This document shows positions 61,148 to 64,000 of a stretch of DNA of 64,000 bases, piece after piece. Each line of letters begins with the position of its first letter. Within the stretch, counting starts at the first letter, position 1. The translations under genes were made by a program, and so were the position numbers. This stretch comes from an uncultured Collinsella sp. (GTDB lineage Bacteria; Actinomycetota; Coriobacteriia; Coriobacteriales; Coriobacteriaceae): the NCBI GenBank assembly GCA_900541795.1, contig UQLC01000007.1, positions 1-64,000 of the forward strand. The letters are read 5' to 3'. The notes below the pieces were generated by a model. It did no database searches and was not told where the DNA came from. It saw only the letters and a list, made by a program, of their open reading frames with translations.

Positions 61148-62197
61148 CTAGTACACCATGCCCATGGCGTCCTGAACCTCTGCCAGGGTCTGATCGGCGA
61201 TCTCGTTGGCGCGACGGTTGCCCTCGTGCAGGACGTCCTTCACATAGTCCAGATCGTTCTCGTAGCGCTGGCGACGCTCGCGGATCGGTGCGAAGTACTC
61301 GTTGACGGCCTCGGTCACGTACTTCTTGAGCTGGCCGGAGCCGCCCATACCGATCTCCTCGGCAATTTCGACCTCGGAGCGACCGGTGCAGATGGCGGCC
61401 GTCGAAAGCAGGCCAGACACGCCGGGGCGGTTCTCGGGATCGAACGTGATCATGCGCTCGGAGTCGGTCTGGCTCTTCTTGATGCGCTTTGCCGTCTCCT
61501 CAGCGGTCATCGAGATGTTGATGGCGTTGCCGTAGCTCTTGCTCATCTTGCGACCGTCAAGGCCGGGCAGTAGCGGGGTCTCGGACAGCAGTGCCTCGAC
61601 CTCGGGAAATACCTTGCCGTAGCGGTTGTTAAAGCGGCGTGCGATGGTGCGGGTTAGCTCGATGTGCGGCAGCTGGTCACGACCGACGGGCACCACGTTG
61701 CCCTTGCAGAACAGAATGTCGCAGGCCTGATGTACCGGGTAGGTGAGCAGAAGGCCGGTGAGCTCGTGGCCCGAGGCCTCCATCTCGGCCTTTACCGTGG
61801 GGTTGCGCGCCAGCTCGGCCTCGGACACCAGCGACAGGAACGGCAGCATGAGCTGGTTGGCGGCGGGCACGGCGGAGTGCGCGTAGATCATGGTCTTGTC
61901 GGGGTCAATGCCGCAGGCAAGGTAGTCCATGACCATGTTGTACACGTTGTCCTGGATGTGCTCGGTCGTGTCGCGGTCAGTGATGACCTGGTAGTCGGCG
62001 ATGAGCACGTTGGTCTTGGCGCCCATGTTCTGCAGCTCAACACGGCCCTTGAGGGTACCGAAGTAGTGGCCCAGGTGCAGACGGCCGGTGGGGCGGTCGC
62101 CGGTGAGCATGGTGAACTTCTCGGGCGTCTTGGCCAGGCCCTCGCGAATGGCGTTGCTCTTTTGCAGCGCGACTTCGTAGCTGTTCTCGTTTGGCAT
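61148..62197 (-). CDS. trpS: Tryptophan-tRNA ligase
   Basis: A 349-residue class I aminoacyl-tRNA synthetase. The HIGH-type motif is HLGH (residues 41-44) preceded by TGDRPTG, and the second signature is KMSKS. The C-terminal region shows normal features for the bacterial enzyme. ATG at 62197 follows TTAGGAGC; upstream in-frame sequence is Pro/Arg-rich and not conserved. No T-box leader was found in the 170 bases upstream. Confidence 0.95.
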   Translation of the reverse strand: MPNENSYEVALQKSNAIREGLAKTPEKFTMLTGDRPTGRLHLGHYFGTLKGRVELQNMGAKTNVLIADYQVITDRDTTEHIQDNVYNMVMDYLACGIDPDKTMIYAHSAVPAANQLMLPFLSLVSEAELARNPTVKAEMEASGHELTGLLLTYPVHQACDILFCKGNVVPVGRDQLPHIELTRTIARRFNNRYGKVFPEVEALLSETPLLPGLDGRKMSKSYGNAINISMTAEETAKRIKKSQTDSERMITFDPENRPGVSGLLSTAAICTGRSEVEIAEEIGMGGSGQLKKYVTEAVNEYFAPIRERRQRYENDLDYVKDVLHEGNRRANEIADQTLAEVQDAMGMVY

Positions 62198-62367
62198 GAT
62201 TGCTCCTAACGTATGTTCATGGGTCAAGATGATAACGCGTTTATTGGAGGGGCGGTGCGTAAGTAGGCGAGGGGCGGGAGAGGGACGCGCGTGGTGCGGC
62301 ATGTGCGATGGGTGTGGCGCGGCCGTGCTTGGCTAACGGTGCCTTGGCACATCCTCGGCAGCTTGCC

Positions 62368-63567
62368 CTAGAGCTTGTGGTGGCGCTCTTCTTTGCGCTC
62401 CTCGGCTGCCCGCTCCTCCTGCTTAAAGGCGGGGTCGTCGGGGGTGACGAGCTCGTCCTCGTGCGTACGCTTGTTGTAATGGTGGCGCAGCACGGGCTCA
62501 AACAGATGTAGATGCTTGGCAAAGGCCGCCGAGCCAATGGCGAGCACGGTAAAGATGAGCACACGCATGGGCACCTCGACCTGGTTAATCGCGGCGGCGC
62601 CGGCCGAAAGCATGATGCACCAGGCATAGATGAGCAGCACGGCCTGTTTTTGGTTGTAGCCTTCTTGGATTAGGCGGTGGTGGATGTGGCCCTTGTCGGC
62701 CTGCCCGATGCTAATGTGGGCGCGCCTGCGGCGCACGATGGCGCTAAACGTGTCGATGATGGGCACGCCGGCAACGATGAGCGGGATGATAAGCGAGGTG
62801 AGCGCGGCGGTGCGGCTCACGTTGAGCAGCGAGATGGAGCCCAGTGCAAAGCCCAGAAGCAGCGACCCCGAGTCGCCCAAGAAGATGCTTGCGGGGTTGA
62901 AGTTGTAGCGCAAAAAGGCCAGACAGGCGCCAAAGAGCGCAATGGAGAGCGCGGCGGCGTCGATGCGGCCCGAAAGAACGGCCATCGAAAACATGGTGAA
63001 CGAGGCGATGCCGCAGATGCCCGTGGCCAAGCCGTCGAGGCCGTCGATGAGGTTAATGATGTTGGTGAATGCCACCAGATAGATCACGGTGATGGGGTAG
63101 GCGAGCCATCCGAGCATGATCTCGCCGGGGGCAAACGGGTTGACGATGACGCCGATTTTTAGGCCGCCGATACAGGCGATAAGCGCGGCGAGGACCTGTC
63201 CGGTCAGCTTTTGCTTGGGCTTGAGCTGGAAGACGTCGTCGATAGCGCCGGTCGCAAAGATGACGGTAAAGGAGAGTGCCAGCATGGGATAGCTAATGTG
63301 AAGGCGCGGGTGCGGCACCAGGACGGGCGGCCAGCCTAGGTGCCAGGTGCCTAGGATTTGCACAATGCAGGCAACGACCAGGCCCAAAAACACCGCCGTT
63401 CCGCCCAAACGTGGGATGGGCTTGGTGTTGATGCGGCGCTTAGAAGGATAGTCGACGGCATCGAGCTTAATTGCCAAGCGCTTGACCAGGGGCACCGCGA
63501 GGAAGGTCGTGATAAAGGCCGCCGCTGCCACGCATAGGTACGGTATGTAGCTCGGGGATGAAGCCAT
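62368..63567 (-). CDS. Undecaprenyl-phosphate sugar-1-phosphate transferase (MraY/WecA/TagO family)
   Basis: A membrane enzyme of about 399 residues that moves GlcNAc-1-phosphate or a similar group to undecaprenyl phosphate, starting a wall polymer. Motifs are AIDDVFQLKPKQK (Asp-Asp), NLIDGLDGLATG, SIFLGDSGSL and GHIHHR. About 10-11 hydrophobic segments are present, and a charged tail (KQEERAAEERKEERHHKL) ends it. The WecA/TagO group is favoured over MraY by HIHHR. The start is uncertain: ATG at 63567 and TTG at 63585 both lack a ribosome binding site. Confidence 0.88.
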   Translation of the reverse strand: MASSPSYIPYLCVAAAAFITTFLAVPLVKRLAIKLDAVDYPSKRRINTKPIPRLGGTAVFLGLVVACIVQILGTWHLGWPPVLVPHPRLHISYPMLALSFTVIFATGAIDDVFQLKPKQKLTGQVLAALIACIGGLKIGVIVNPFAPGEIMLGWLAYPITVIYLVAFTNIINLIDGLDGLATGICGIASFTMFSMAVLSGRIDAAALSIALFGACLAFLRYNFNPASIFLGDSGSLLLGFALGSISLLNVSRTAALTSLIIPLIVAGVPIIDTFSAIVRRRRAHISIGQADKGHIHHRLIQEGYNQKQAVLLIYAWCIMLSAGAAAINQVEVPMRVLIFTVLAIGSAAFAKHLHLFEPVLRHHYNKRTHEDELVTPDDPAFKQEERAAEERKEERHHKL

Positions 63568-64000
63568 GAATCTAAAAACCGCCAAGCGTCGAAGGAAAAG
63601 GTCGGAAGAACGCCATGCGCAAAGGGCATAGCCGAACCATAATACTCGACCAAGGGGGGTGCATGGAATTGCACGCAGCGATAATCACGCGCTTACCAGA
63701 TATCGGGATGTTGTCGATGGCTTGTCGGGATGCGGCGGGGATCCATATGGACTGTAATGGCGATTTTCGGCAAAAGAAAACCACCCCCCACGTTACGAAA
63801 ATGAACCCACCTAAAACAGGTGGGTGCCCTCATCGACTGTTCCAGCGTCCTTAACAACGAAGGATACCTGTACTAGGTACGACTGTGTGGGCTCCCTAAA
63901 TAAACGCGACGGTTCACCCAGTTGCTCCGCGGGGGGCGGAATACCTACATCATAAAGCGGCACTTTATCGATTCCAGTCTTGACATTACAAAAATCGTGT
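63568..64000 (-). ncRNA. Possible structured RNA (6S-like) and terminator, partial
   Basis: No protein gene was seen. On the minus strand a hairpin ACCCACCT/AGGTGGGT (63805-63825) follows GGGC, and upstream sequence contains TTTAGGGAGCCCACACAG and a small hairpin TACCT/AGGTA. A TATGAT -10-like box lies near 63950. The layout suggests a 150-200-base RNA ending at 63805, possibly 6S RNA, but no diagnostic core was confirmed and the class is a guess. Confidence 0.3.

Noticed and set aside
63601..64000. tmRNA or SRP RNA at the window end
   Set aside because: No tag-peptide frame ending in ALAA, no tmRNA 5' core and no SRP GGAAG-type loop motif could be found; only a tentative structured-RNA call was kept.

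Overview
The window is a chromosomal segment of a high-GC, Gram-positive anaerobe. Gene content and protein style (paired DegV proteins, ATP-type PEP carboxykinase, an LctP lactate permease, a Pst transporter with a lipoprotein PstS, Lys-rich P-type ATPase) fit a gut actinobacterium of the class Coriobacteriia, most like Collinsella. The genus is inferred from style, not from a database search. No rRNA, CRISPR array, insertion sequence transposase or convincing tRNA was seen.

Layout. 1-2.4 kb: tgt and a LOG-family gene. 2.4-6.7 kb: an accessory island with a DinJ/YafQ-type toxin-antitoxin pair and a TOTE-type primase-helicase-PLD protein; it ends in a second, diverged copy of the last 126 bp of the LOG gene. 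6.9-17.4 kb: housekeeping (DegV, HAD hydrolases, M20 dipeptidase, pstSCAB, ABC-F, a DtxR-type regulator). 17.5-20.5 kb: a zinc-type efflux operon (ArsR sensor, HMA chaperone, P-type ATPase) with three matching operators. 20.5-25.8 kb: a small MITE-like element, a nuclease-like orphan, a DnaQ-fold exonuclease, an ArsP_2-type metal transporter and small genes. 26-32.6 kb: nitroreductase, two phosphoglycerate-mutase-like phosphatases, DUF1015-like gene, M20 deacylase, serA and serC. 33.2-49.7 kb: a BREX type 1 phage-defence locus. 49.8-63.6 kb: ion antiporter, phosphatase, flippase, lactate permease, pckA, MarR and DegV, an alkyltransferase-like protein, trpS and a WecA/TagO-type transferase.

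The most notable system is the BREX locus: brxA-brxB-brxC-pglX-[insert]-pglX'-pglZ-brxL followed by two unrecognised genes. The methyltransferase PglX is split into an 838-residue N-terminal part (catalytic and target-recognition regions) and a 323-residue C-terminal part, each with its own start. Between them sits an intact AT-rich gene whose product carries an RNSLAH motif (Rx4H, the HEPN ribonuclease signature) and a C-terminal winged-helix-like segment. A run of ten G residues lies on the brxA start codon, a possible phase-variation switch.

The window is also rich in intergenic palindromes: six copies of one family, four of another, and several single hairpins with unrelated stems. Nearly all carry a GGGAC/GTCCC core.
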